NCBI RefSeq assembly: GCF_905475345.1
Contig: NC_066588.1
Location: 7,806,001 to 7,870,000, forward strand
DNA: 64,000 bases
Source of the DNA: Vespula vulgaris
Lineage: Eukaryota; Arthropoda; Insecta; Hymenoptera; Vespidae
Direction: 5' to 3'
The notes under the pieces were generated by a model, which was not told the DNA's origin, ran no database searches, and saw nothing but the letters and a program-made list of their open reading frames with translations. Within the stretch, counting starts at the first letter, position 1; each line of letters opens with the position of its first letter. Shown one piece after another: positions 11,031-20,649 of the stretch. A program made the position numbers and the translations under genes.

Positions 11031-11832
11031 ATCTCTCCCTCTCTCTCTCTCTCTCTCTTTCTTTCTCTCTTTTTCTCTTTTTCTTTCTCACAATTAAAAA
11101 AGCTTTTTTATACGTCGACTCTTGCCAGTTTTCTCGAGTTTCCTCATTTGTAACAACATCCCACGGAATTGTCATGATACGGTGAGTTCGTTGTCCGTAA
11201 GCGAAACTGAAAGGAAAATGAAAAGAATAAAAGAAGAAGAAACGGGGAAGAAAGGCTCAGAAAAAAGGACACAGTTAAAAGGGATAGAAATTAAAGGAGA
11301 AACAAAAATTTTTATACGGACGATCCTTTGTATGGACAAAATTCATTTTACGGATGAAATTCAAGCGGTTTCATTCGGACGTGAGTTTTTCTTACTCTCT
11401 ACGTAAACCTGATACACATCTACACCCACATATAGATATACGTATGTACGCACCGACATAGAGAGAAAAAGAGAAAGAAAGAAAGAGAGATATATACACA
11501 CATATATACACACACACATACATACATATATACATCAGAAAGGTCGGTGATAGGGGCGGCTGCGGAAGCAGCTTTTTCCGCATCGTTGCATACTCCTCTT
11601 TTTCCTTCTTGCATCCGCAGCTGCGGAGTCCGCAGTCATGGCACTTTTGGTCATGCTTTTTCATTCAACGAAAGCCACGCGAGTTGCGTTTTTGCAACAG
11701 TCGTCGATGATTTTACGAATGATCATGCATGATTCCGTCGTCATCGTTTCTTTTTTCTTGTTTTGTTTATCTTTCTTTTATTCACGATAAAAATGTAATC
11801 GTTGTTTGAATATCAACATATTGCAAATATTT

Positions 11833-11870
<38 letters not shown>
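11031..11870. other. Microsatellites around a small complex island
   Basis: CT-rich run 11031-11089. Unique, purine-rich DNA 11100-11400. Tetranucleotide/TA mixture 11490-11535. A GC-rich patch at 11545-11650 contains CTGCGGAGTCCGCAG-type partial palindromes (11620-11635). CT run 11836-11870. No gene is supported. Confidence 0.5.
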
Positions 11871-11871
<1 letters not shown>

Positions 11872-12442
11872 ATACAAATTATATCGAATTTATTGTATTA
11901 TTGAATAATCATATTATTCAAACGATTGTGAATTTTGAGGTTAAAAATGTTATTAAATTGTATTATAAGTACAACCATGAACAATATATATCGTTTTGTA
12001 TTAAAAAACATAAATAAGAAACATAAATAAAAGAAGAATCTGTTTGAATTTAATGATATATAATATATGCTTTTGTTTGTAATATAAATATCACTATTTT
12101 ATCTCATTTATCATATCATTGCGTATGTCGGATACATAATACTAACTAAAATGTTTTATCGTTATTTTATTTATAAAAAAAAATGTATTAAGAAGATTGT
12201 TATCATATGATCCATTATTATGCGAAAAGAAATCTTTTTATAACTTAAGGTCATCGTTTTCAAGATCTTTTTATGTCTTATTTTCATAGGTATCGTGTTT
12301 GAAGCGTTTATTTTCATAGTTTTGATTAATAAAATATTCGTTTGAATGATTTATATCTATTTATAAGATACTCATAAAGTTTGTATATTTTTCAATAATA
12401 GATCGTGAATTTTCGTATTTTATAATAAATATGTAAAGGCCC

Positions 12443-12555
12443 TATGTAAAGTGCTGCTCTTTCCTTATGTGGCGAAAATTGTCAACTTAGGTTCAGTATT
12501 GTTTCGTGCTTTTTCCGTGGTCGTACGATTTGCGTCGTTCTCTTAATTGCAGGTA
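12443..12555 (+). promoter_or_regulatory. Promoter/first-exon-like core of tandem unit 1
   Basis: A TATGTAAA string (12443) is followed by an arthropod initiator-type TCAGT (12493-12497) and then, about 58 nt on, by CAG/GTAATTAG, which matches a 5' splice donor. The stretch between is GC-richer than the rest of the unit. TATA-to-initiator spacing (about 50 nt) is longer than the usual 30, so a classical TATA promoter is doubtful. The same order recurs in unit 2. Confidence 0.2.
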
Positions 12556-12648
12556 ATTAGCAAATTTTTTTTCAGAATATATTTTCTTTCATTATTGCTA
12601 ATAGTTACTAAACACGTGATTTTCACGAATTAAAACTCGCAAACGGCA

Positions 12649-12975
12649 ATGATATCCCGTTTAGGAGTTATTCGCGAAAATCAAATTGATATCTTGTACT
12701 TTTATTTCTTCATCATTTTATGCCTTAATTCTATATATATCACATATTTTCGAATAAATTGTATAGTTTTCACTAACGAGCTATTCGTTTTGATGGTTTG
12801 TATACTCGTATATTACGTTTATAAAATTTCAATATTTTCGAATAATAGATCGAAAAATTATATATTATTAGGGCAGCCATATATAAGGTGGCGCTCGTGT
12901 CGCGTCGTTCGTTCAACGGTCTCGGGTCAGTTTGCAACGGAATCTACGTCTGTTCGCTTAATTACAGGTAATTAG
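12649..12975 (+). CDS. 108-codon AT-rich ORF in tandem unit 2, probably not coding
   Basis: An ATG frame (begins MISRLGVIRENQIDILYFYF) with three to four hydrophobic stretches, ending LITGN then TAG. It is long for such AT-rich DNA. However, it spans the repeated unit, and the homologous part of unit 1 has stops in the matching frame, so the frame is not conserved between copies. Its last 30 codons overlap the promoter/donor-like core. I favour a non-coding explanation. Confidence 0.12.
   Translation: MISRLGVIRENQIDILYFYFFIILCLNSIYITYFRINCIVFTNELFVLMVCILVYYVYKISIFSNNRSKNYILLGQPYIRWRSCRVVRSTVSGQFATESTSVRLITGN
12880..12969 (+). promoter_or_regulatory. Promoter/first-exon-like core of tandem unit 2
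   Basis: TATATAAGG (12880-12888), TCAGT (12927-12931) and a CAG/GTAATTAG donor-like site (CAG ends at 12967) in the same order as unit 1. The 80 bp between are markedly CpG-rich against an AT-rich background, as expected of a short first exon. The initiator lies 49 nt from the TATA start, too far for a standard pair; TTCAAC at 12912-12917 is an alternative start about 35 nt away. Confidence 0.25.
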
Positions 12976-13352
12976 CAATCTTAATACTCATTCTTTTTTA
13001 ATACTCATTTTTGTATATTATATCAATCGATTGCAAAATGTTCAATTTTTAAGGAATATTATTCGTGAGTACGTAACGACATTGCGTTTAACAGATATTC
13101 GGAAAAATAAGATTGGCGTTGGTATATTTCGATAATTATTTTATTTCATTTTCTTAACCTTTATTTTTATACGTATCGTATATCATATAATTTATTTTAT
13201 TCGTTTTGATCAATATTATATTTACTGTGATAATTGATATGCTTGTATATTTATAATGTTCTTGCATACGTATATATATTTTCAAATATTATATTGAACA
13301 ATAACGTATTTTCAAGATGTCCAAATTGATGAACTGCGCATGCTCGATGAAG

Positions 13353-13384
13353 ATCGTCAACTGTTTATAATTCCAGTTGACGAT
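13353..13384. other. Perfect 11-bp hairpin in unit 3
   Basis: ATCGTCAACTG (13353-13363) and CAGTTGACGAT (13374-13384) are perfect reverse complements around a 10-nt loop. This sits where units 1 and 2 have their promoter-like cores. Confidence 0.7.
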
Positions 13385-13430
13385 GATATTTGAAATATTC
13401 GAATTACAGATAGTTAATACATTTGTTTCT

Positions 13431-14126
13431 AATATATATCTTTTCTCGATTTATCAATCGATAATCCAAAGGGCTTTTTCTCAAGTTTTATATATCTTGT
13501 AGATAGAATAATAATATTATTTATTAATATAAGATAGAATTAATAATTTTATATTAATAGATATCAATAGATAGTTATAGACGTTGATTAACTAAATAAT
13601 TACTGTTACATTGATAAATGTACAATCGAAATAATTTAAAGTACTTTAATAATAAATGAAATATTTATATGATAATTTATTATAAAAATTATTGTGTATG
13701 TATACATATATACATATACATATATACATATACATGTATGTATATATATATATTATATATATTAAATTTTTATGCACTATATATATTTTATACTTAAATT
13801 TTATAATATAAAAACACAATAATCTGTAATTTAAATATTTATATTTTGTAATATATATATATATATTGATATAACAATCTAATTATTCGCTACATTAATA
13901 CTATTATAATAAATAAAAATCAAAAGTATTAATTCTCACAAAAGATATAGAATTTAACACGAAATCATTTCGTATAAATAGAATATCTCACTTTTGTTGT
14001 ACTTTTTATAGGAAGAAAAAGAAGAAAAAAAGAAAAAGAAAAAAAAAAGAAAAGAAAAGATCGTGAAAAAGCAAGAGATAGAAATTACGGAATGATTGAA
14101 ATGGGAAGAAAGCAAAGAATGCTATC
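13431..14126. other. Very AT-rich tract
   Basis: TA/ATAC mixtures (13690-13760, 13852-13866) and an A/G-rich run (14010-14060). No gene is supported. Confidence 0.6.
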
Positions 14127-14378
14127 ATGGATTTCTTATGGATACAGCGATCAAGGTTATCGGACGAAAATGTCGTGCAATCTGTCGAGAGAGTTAAAGA
14201 GAGAACGAAAGCAATATATAACCGATACAGTCACGCACCAGTAGCACCAGCACCAGCACCAGCACTAGCACCAGTATCAGCATCAACGGCAGTAGTAGTA
14301 GCAGTAGCAGTAGCAGTAGCAGTAGCAGTAGCAGTAGCAGTAGCAGGAGCAGTAGTAGTAGCAGCAGCAGCTGGGTGA
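14127..14378 (+). CDS. Candidate first coding exon, 83 codons, Ala/Val-Pro repeat tail
   Basis: ATG in strong context (A at -3, G at +4) opens a frame whose first 38 residues are non-repetitive and well mixed (MDFLWIQRSRLSDENVVQSV and on). It then runs through Pro-Ala and Ala-Val repeats encoded by the CAG/TAG hexamer array, to TGA. The stop overlaps a consensus 5' splice donor, CTGG/GTGAGT (donor gt at 14374-14375), so the frame could end by splicing rather than at the stop. A second frame (14222-14659) is open over the same DNA, so at most one is real. No family recognised. Confidence 0.28.
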   Translation: MDFLWIQRSRLSDENVVQSVERVKERTKAIYNRYSHAPVAPAPAPALAPVSASTAVVVAVAVAVAVAVAVAVAGAVVVAAAAG

Positions 14379-14659
14379 GTGGAAAGAAATTGGCTTCTAT
14401 GATTCGTACAAAAAAGATCTCGCGCGCCATGTGCGAGATCCACCCTCTTGAAAAATCGTATTTCGATCATGATCGTGGAGAGCAGCTGTCTCGCTATGAA
14501 TGCCTCACTCCAACTAGGATACAAGAAATTGCCGTTGCGATTATATGCGAAATTGCACGGCTGGCTAGGTTCGATCGTTCGATGAAAAATTTCTCTTCAA
14601 CGATTTTTAACGTATATGTATGTGTATATATCTATACATGCAATAAGTATATATTATAG
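14222..14659 (+). CDS. Alternative 145-codon open frame, Ser/Thr-rich then unique
   Basis: Opens after TAA at 14219-14221 with no ATG before the repeat. It reads Ser-Thr then poly-Ser over the hexamer array, then about 80 non-repetitive codons (VSGKKLASMIRTKKISRAM and on) and a TATA/TATG tail to TAG at 14657. An acceptor-like cgatacag ends at 14230. If real, it would be an internal or terminal exon. It conflicts with the 14127 frame. Confidence 0.15.
   Translation, partial: PIQSRTSSTSTSTSTSTSISINGSSSSSSSSSSSSSSSSSSRSSSSSSSSWVSGKKLASMIRTKKISRAMCEIHPLEKSYFDHDRGEQLSRYECLTPTRIQEIAVAIICEIARLARFDRSMKNFSSTIFNVYVCVYIYTCNKYIL
14240..14371. repeat. CAG-based triplet/hexamer repeat (AGCAGT)n
   Basis: CAC-CAG triplets give way to (AGCAGT)n, about eight hexamers, ending in GTA and GCA triplets. 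The hexamer has no stop in five of six frames, so it keeps several frames open. Confidence 0.9.
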
Positions 14660-15341
14660 GAGCAGTATACGTAATATAAATAATGAGGAGTTGATGAATA
14701 GAAACGATATTAACGTTGGTTCGAACTCGTTTCATGGATTAACGATAACGAGTTAATTTATCGTAATAACAATACAAATAGATAGATAGTTAGTAAGAGA
14801 TAGAGAGAGGTTTAACCGATATTATTATTATTATTATAAATTTATATCTACACTCGCGTTATATTCTACTACTGCATTAATTCGAGCACGTACTGATCGA
14901 GGAACGTAAGAATAATCGAACTATGGGAATTATGAGAGAGAATTATTCAAACTTAATCCGATGGATATTAATTAATTTTTTCCTATATACGTAATTAAGA
15001 AGATTTTATTAAATTTATAAGTTTTCTCTCATAATAGCTGATGAATGATTAAAGAAAGGGGGGGAATAAGAAAAAAAAGAAAGAAAGGAAAAAAGAAAGA
15101 AAGAAAGAAATCATCTTTATTATCAGGGAAGATTTATTGAAATTTTTTTCTACGGCTTGACAGATGCGCTCGAGATATAATATTTTAATATACTTACATT
15201 GTTAACGTACACTTTTAATAATTTAGTATCTCGTAATATAAATCGGGTTAACAATGTTTCTCAGACACGACGATATTGCTCGTCGATGAGAAACGCTCGA
15301 AAAATCACGAAGCTGTGAGTAATAAATTCGACGTAACTTTT
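14660..15341. other. AT-rich non-genic tract
   Basis: Contains a short (ATT)n run near 14822, A/G-rich DNA at 15055-15110 and otherwise plain AT-rich sequence. Confidence 0.6.
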
Positions 15342-15710
15342 CTAGAAAAAAAGAGAGAAAGAAAGAGAGAGAGAGAGAGAATAGAAAGAAGTATTATTAA
15401 GATGCTTTTCCTTGGAAGATATTGCCAGTAAACTTTCGACGAAGAAGAAGATCGTTTCTCGAAGATATTTTCGTACGAAAAGAGGTGGAGTCCTTATAGC
15501 TTTTTCACGATGACCAACGCACATCAAGAAACTCATAACGAAACGCTCCATTTTCGAGTGACTCTCTTCTCGATCATCTCTTAGATGATCGGTAGGAGTG
15601 TCTTGAAGATTTCTATAAAACACGACAAGTGCTTTGATAATCGCCTCAATAACTTTCTTCCGGAAGAAGAAGGTAATGTCTCTTAGTACGACTTCCCAAA
15701 CGAAAATTTG
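15342..15710 (-). CDS. Candidate 122-codon open frame (exon-like), no family recognised
   Basis: On the minus strand a frame opens after a TAG at 15711-15713 and runs 122 codons to a stop at 15342. It begins QIFVWEVVLRDITFFFRKKV and continues through mixed, charged sequence (RNLQDTPTDHLRDDREESHS). The last 12 residues come from a (CT)n-like run. An internal ATG at 15551 has strong context (A at -3, G at +4) and would give 69 residues. The upstream 40 codons overlap copy 1 of a 133-bp tandem duplication; copy 2 has a TAA at the matching place. Mixed composition makes this one of the better coding-like frames, but it has no recognised domain. Confidence 0.25.
   Translation of the reverse strand, partial: QIFVWEVVLRDITFFFRKKVIEAIIKALVVFYRNLQDTPTDHLRDDREESHSKMERFVMSFLMCVGHREKAIRTPPLFVRKYLRETIFFFVESLLAISSKEKHLNNTSFYSLSLSLSFSLFF
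15564..15598. other. Perfect 9-bp stem with 3-nt loop, extended imperfectly
   Basis: CGATCATCT (15571-15579) and AGATGATCG (15583-15591) pair perfectly around ctt. Outer bases add G-U and further pairs to 15564/15598. It lies inside the minus-strand candidate frame. Confidence 0.7.
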
Positions 15711-15939
15711 CTACTTCTTTTATTCGATCTATTCGATCGAAACTATAATTAAACGAAATAATACGTCTCTATACGTAGAATCAAATTTAAAACATTGCAG
15801 ATACATCAATGTCTTCTAGTACGACTTACCAAACTAAAATTTGTTATTTCTTTTATTCGATCTATTCGATCGAAACGATAATCAAACGAAATAATACATC
15901 TCTGTACGTAGAATCAAATTTCTAAAGTTGTAGATACAT
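15674..15939 (+). repeat. 133-bp direct tandem duplication
   Basis: Unit 1 (15674-15806) and unit 2 (15807-15939) share most of their length, with landmarks tagtacgactt, ttattcgatctattcgatcg and gtagaatcaaattt at a constant 133-bp offset. Differences are scattered substitutions, so the duplication is not brand new. Confidence 0.85.
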
Positions 15940-17398
15940 CGATAACGATACAAATAATGAGTATAGAATATCACAAATGCAACTTGTTGCTTTTATTGTC
16001 CCATAGATATACATCCAGGTTAGTCTAATTTTTAATTAATTAAATATACTCATACGCTTTTTTTAATTAATATTATTCTAATTGAAAGATTCAGACAATA
16101 AAATTCGAATTTTATTCACGTGTATTATATACGATGACGCTTGTGAAATATAAATTTACAGATATATATGGTGGATAGATAGGAAAAGATAAATGGGTTG
16201 CAGAGATATTATAGTACGAGATAATAAACATTCACTGGATATTTACGCGTAATTGCAATGAGAAACGGTTCATAAATATCAAAAGGGAGAATTGAATCTT
16301 TTCTTTGACCACAGCAACGTTTCTCTCTCTCTCTTTCTCTTCCTCACACTTTCTTTTGCTCTCTCTCTTTTTTTTTTTGCTTCTTTTTAATAACGATAAG
16401 TCACGTTACTTGCGACGTATACTTACGGATAAAGCATGTATGCCAGACAAATATATGATAATTCACGACAACGAGAAGCGAGTTCTAACGACGTTAGAAA
16501 ATATAGACGTCTGAGGATTTACGATCAAAAGATTTATGACGGAGGAACCTTAGTACCTTAGAACGATGGGAAACGTGGTACTACGTGTACCTACTCCATT
16601 CAAACACGCTAAGGGTGCCATTGGACGTGACAAAATATTTTTACACATTAATATCGTTAAATTCCAAATGAATACGAAGTTAAAAATTTTCTTTTGTTGT
16701 TTGTTTTATATCCATCAATAAATTTATATCCCATTAAAAAAGATTTTCATGAGATTTTCAAGAGAAGTGGTTCAACATATTTCTGATCAGTTTAAATAGA
16801 TCATAAGGGAATAGAAAAGATTAGGAAAAGAGAAATATCTTTGTAAGCGATAATAAAATTAATTTGTCGTATCTATATAAAAATTATATAATTATACGAT
16901 TAGAATTATTATATAATTGTAATAATAATTACAATTATAACGATTATATAATTATATTATTATACGATAGAATGACAATAATTTATAACAACAATTAGAT
17001 AGGATATATATATATACATATTAAATAATAATTAAATAGAATGACAATAATTATATCTTTTCTACAATTTATACTCACAAAAAAATATGATAAATTTCGG
17101 ATATAAATTAACAATTCATTTTGACGAGAGGAAACGAAAGAAAATTTTTTAAATACAGAAGAAACGTAAGTGCGTCGTAGCTTATTATACGTGTTGTTAT
17201 AGACGACAAAGAATTCATTGATGTTTAAGTATGTTGATTCTTCGAAAAAAAAATCAATGAAATTAATTCTTTTCTTGATTGGGTAGAAGGTATGAAATTT
17301 TGAAAAAATTACTTGACGTTGGCCTTTAATCGCTTATCTCTCGTTGAAATTCACTGGCCCGTAGCCAGAACATTCATGTTATCGTGATTACCACGTAC

Positions 17399-17399
<1 letters not shown>
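15940..17399. other. AT-rich non-genic tract
   Basis: Contains a CT run (16321-16342), palindrome-like AT/TA DNA around 16880-17000, and a complex patch near 16540-16640. No gene is supported. Confidence 0.6.

Positions 17400-17452
<53 letters not shown>
17400..17452. repeat. (CT)n microsatellite
   Basis: About 26 uninterrupted CT units. Confidence 0.97.
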
Positions 17453-17457
<5 letters not shown>

Positions 17458-17915
17458 CCTCCCTTCTATCTCTCTTCCTCCATCTCACTTCAATATTGAC
17501 GCACAACCTTGCAGCGAGTTTGCCGTAATCGTGTGATCGAATTTCTCGATAATTTACACGCGCATCCAGGTCAATGTTCTCTATCTCGGTGTACCGTCTA
17601 TTTACAGTTGAGTTCGTCAATGTGCACGGATGACATCGTGGTCACGAAGCTGCTCTTCGTATTATTGATTGAAGAACCGAATTATTTTTTTATTCAAAAA
17701 AAAAAAAAAAATGATTTAGATTAATGTGACGATGAACTCGAAATTAATCTTAAACTTTACTTACGTCGAATTTATTTTCAAAACGTAAGAAAGTAATTAA
17801 TTGAAAGAATGATTCATTGAAAATCTTTTGATTCTCTGTAAAAATTGTTTCGTATATCAAAATTCAATTGTATCGAATGATATAATTAAAATATGATATA
17901 GTAGAATTTATTATT

Positions 17916-17956
<41 letters not shown>

Positions 17957-18596
17957 TATACACGTTTAACAAATTTTACAAACGTTTCTTAAAAGGTAGA
18001 GAAAATTATTTCCTCATCTTTTAAAAATTGTTTAATACTTAAAAACTCGAATGTAGGTTGAATCAAAAGTTTCTAGATGTTTTTAAGATTGAAAGATCGT
18101 AAATAAAAAATCGGCGAAATAAAAAATCGATTACTCTTCACCGAAACCTTTTAGACCGATCGTTTTCCTCAGATTGTAAAACCACGAACACGACTGCAAG
18201 TCTAAAAAATCTTGAAAAAGGTTAATTGACAGTTAAAATCATTTGAGAACATTCGGGTGATCCTGTGTAACGAACGAATTAGAATTCTAAAAGAAAAAAA
18301 AAAAGAAACAAAATAAAGTAAAATACAAAATACAAAAAATATAAAATATAAAATAAAAAATAAAGTAAGATACAAATACAACCGCCTCAATTTTCATACA
18401 AAAATTAAAGAAATTTTTACGAGTGTAGTTGAAGTAAAGAGAGGAGTAACGTTAAACACAGAATTCGTTTTATAAAGATACAAATCCGTACGGAGTTATA
18501 TCGAACGTTTAAAACTTTACGTTAAACGGAAAATTACAGATTAAACTAATAAAACGATTAAAAAAAAAATATATATATATAAATATATACATTTTT
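17453..18596. other. Mixed tract, mostly AT-rich
   Basis: A complex patch (17480-17680) allows a 71-codon plus-strand frame without support. A TA run is at 17919-17953. A-rich DNA is at 18290-18380. No gene is supported. Confidence 0.55.
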
Positions 18597-18781
18597 ATTC
18601 CGTTCTTTTCTTTTTTTTCTTTCTATTAATTTTTAATGAAAAATCTAATTACTAATATTAAAAATAAACTTCTTCTTTAAGTTCGCTACGAAAAATGATT
18701 TTAAGATCATTTTCGTTTAATATAGAGTGTTTATTATTAACAAGAATCTGAGATAATGTGAAAGATATTTTTGCTTTTCTT
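18597..18781 (+). repeat. Left copy of an about 190-bp direct repeat
   Basis: Matches 19481-19681 in the same orientation. Shared strings include atttttaatgaaaaat, acgaaaaatgattttaaga and gagataatgtgaaagatat. The copies lie about 885 bp apart and bracket the His-rich open frame. Confidence 0.85.

Positions 18782-18789
<8 letters not shown>

Positions 18790-18836
<47 letters not shown>
18790..18836. repeat. (TA)n microsatellite
   Basis: About 23 TA units directly after the left direct-repeat copy. Confidence 0.95.
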
Positions 18837-18841
<5 letters not shown>

Positions 18842-18984
18842 GATTACCAGGACGAAGTTAAAACGTAAGGAAAGATAAATAATATAAGATGTTGGAAAAG
18901 GAAATGTTATCTTGGAGAACCGCATGCGGGATATGCGGTTACTTCGATTTCGTGCAGGATGAGCGAGGAGTTACGCTGCGGTAG

Positions 18985-19317
18985 GTCGACGTTTTCTCCG
19001 GCCCACCGCATCGCCACCATCACCATCAGCATCACCATCGCTACCACTATCGTCAGCCTTCATCCTTCTACTCTCCATTACGTTACGACGATGGAGGTAT
19101 TACGGGAGTTACTGCGACAGATGTCCGACAGTTTAGACAAACTAATCTCGATCCCTTGGTGGCGTTGGCCCTTTGTCGTTCTACATCCGCTCCTCTCGTC
19201 GTTGCGGACACTTCTCATACTGCAGGATTATCGGTTCTAAAATGGTCGGACGTGTCATATCGCGAGACGAGTGGAATTAAAAGCTTTACCGAATACAGAC
19301 CCTTCGCTTGGGAATAA
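18985..19317 (+). CDS. Candidate His-rich exon-like open frame, 110 codons
   Basis: Opens after TAG at 18982-18984 and runs 110 codons to TAA at 19315. It begins VDVFSGPPHRHHHHQHHHRY, then reads through mixed sequence (DDGGITGVTATDVRQFRQTN) to EYRPFAWE. There is no in-frame ATG, so it would have to be a spliced exon. Acceptor-like sites are ttcgtgcag at 18956 and the weaker ggtag at 18984. The stop overlaps AATAAA. A second plus-strand frame (18959-19240, ATG start, ending TLLILQDYRF) overlaps it, and the GC-richer DNA keeps several frames open. The island is flanked by direct repeats. No family recognised. Confidence 0.22.
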   Translation, partial: VDVFSGPPHRHHHHQHHHRYHYRQPSSFYSPLRYDDGGITGVTATDVRQFRQTNLDPLVALALCRSTSAPLVVADTSHTAGLSVLKWSDVSYRETSGIKSFTEYRPFAWE

Positions 19318-19480
19318 AAATCGAATAACGTTGCGATCTTTTCATCCGTTTTATGTACATATCAATTTCGTTATTCGAAATAATTTTTAGTCTTCTTTGA
19401 CCGATCCCAATCGACTTATTAATTTTAATATTTAATTTGTACACCTCGTCGGAATTATATAAATATTGACGTTGTTTTTG

Positions 19481-19681
19481 ATTCCGTTCTTTCTCTTTCC
19501 TTTTCTCTTCTTTTTCTTTCCTTTTTTCTTTCTACTCATTTTTAATGAAAAATTTAATTACTTCGTATAAAGTTCTTCTTGAAGTTCTCCACGAAAAATG
19601 ATTTTAAGATGTTCGTTTCGCGTAGAGCGTCCTATTATTAACAACAATCGGAGATAATGTGAAAGATATTTTTGCTTTTCT
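19481..19681 (+). repeat. Right copy of the about 190-bp direct repeat
   Basis: Same orientation as 18597-18781. The pyrimidine tract at its 5' end is longer than in the left copy. Confidence 0.85.
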
Positions 19682-19847
19682 TTTTTCTTTTCTTTTTTTT
19701 TTTTAAGAATTTCTTTTACATTCGATTATAATACTAGTCGAAACGATGTTAGATTGTTAAATAGGTCGGCAAATTGAGAAACTACTGAAATAATTGAACG
19801 AATAGTAAAATCTGATTTGCCAAAGTTTGAAGACACTTGCTTCGTTT

Positions 19848-19872
<25 letters not shown>
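19848..19872. repeat. (CT)n microsatellite
   Basis: Short CT run followed by CTTT units. Confidence 0.9.
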
Positions 19873-19884
<12 letters not shown>

Positions 19885-19960
19885 CCTCTCTTATAAAGCA
19901 TTCATTGTTTATAAAGGAGCTTCGTAGCGTTGAAAGCACCTCCTGAGGAAAGTTTTTCAG

Positions 19961-20200
19961 ATGGTTTCGGCACTCGCGACGCGTTCGAGGACTTCGTCTT
20001 CGGATTTTTCTCGAAGGTCGGGGAGCATTAAGAAGGATCTAAAGGCCGGCTGCACTCCTTGCAATTCCTTGCATTCGAGTGAGAGAGGAAAAGAGATAGA
20101 GAGTGTGCAGTTGCGATCTCCTTCACGTCCGCGATTGTGGGATGGTTCTAAGAAAAGAGAAAGAAGCTCACAAAGTACGCGCACACAATCCAAAATGCTT
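19961..20200 (+). other. GC-richer island open on both strands
   Basis: An acceptor-like agtttttcag (ends 19960) precedes ATG at 19961. The plus frame reads MVSALATRSRTSSSDFSRRS and stays open through a CA/TA microsatellite to 20287. The antisense strand is open over the same DNA (19957-20292). Both end in repeat-coded Ile/Tyr/His. Coding is uncertain and could be neither; the island itself is the robust observation. Confidence 0.15.
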
Positions 20201-20210
20201 GGAGCACCTA

Positions 20211-20288
20211 CACATACATATATACACACACATATATATATGTACATGTGTATATACACACATATACATATACACATACATATATAAT
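20211..20288. repeat. CA/TA (ACACATATAT-type) mixed microsatellite
   Basis: Alternating CA and TA dinucleotides over about 78 bp. Confidence 0.9.
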
Positions 20289-20612
20289 ACATAGGTCTTC
20301 CTTTCTTTCTCTTTATTTCCGCATCCTTCCTGAGAGGTCCATTCGGTAGGATTACGTTCTTTCGCGGAGAGAATGTCGGTCACTGAAAGTGCGTCGTAAA
20401 TCTGGACAACCGCGAAAAAGACTCAACGTAACGATCCTTCTTACGAATACTTCGTTTAAGTTATCGATGATCGCATCGCTTTCAAAGGTAGGAGAAAAGA
20501 TTGAATCAAAGGTAGTCTATCTTTTCTCTTTCGTTAGAAATTCTAAGAAATATCTTCGAACGTTCGTAAAGTTAGTTTACTCCTACTTTCTTTCTTTCTT
20601 TCTCTTTTTCTT

Positions 20613-20649
<37 letters not shown>

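Larger units (their letters stand above)
12215..13430 (+). repeat. Three diverged tandem units of about 430-445 bp
   Basis: Unit 1 begins near 12217, unit 2 near 12664 and unit 3 near 13094. Matching landmarks include ttatgcgaaaag / ttattcgcgaaaatc / atattcggaaaaat at the unit starts, cgttttgat strings mid-unit, and the core ttaattgcaggtaattagc (12545-12563) / ttaattacaggtaattagc (12959-12977) / aattacagatagttaat (about 13399). Units 1 and 2 are clearly related. Unit 3 is more decayed and instead carries an 11-bp hairpin. The array lies in very AT-rich DNA without other microsatellites. Confidence 0.6.

Noticed and set aside
14718..14740. tRNA B-box-like ggttcgaactc
   Set aside because: No A box at the right distance upstream and no cloverleaf can be drawn from the flanks.
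18985..19060. Poly-His stretch as a metal-binding motif
   Set aside because: The His codons come from a CAC/CAT-rich segment that also reads as Ile/Thr in another open frame, so the motif alone is not evidence of function.
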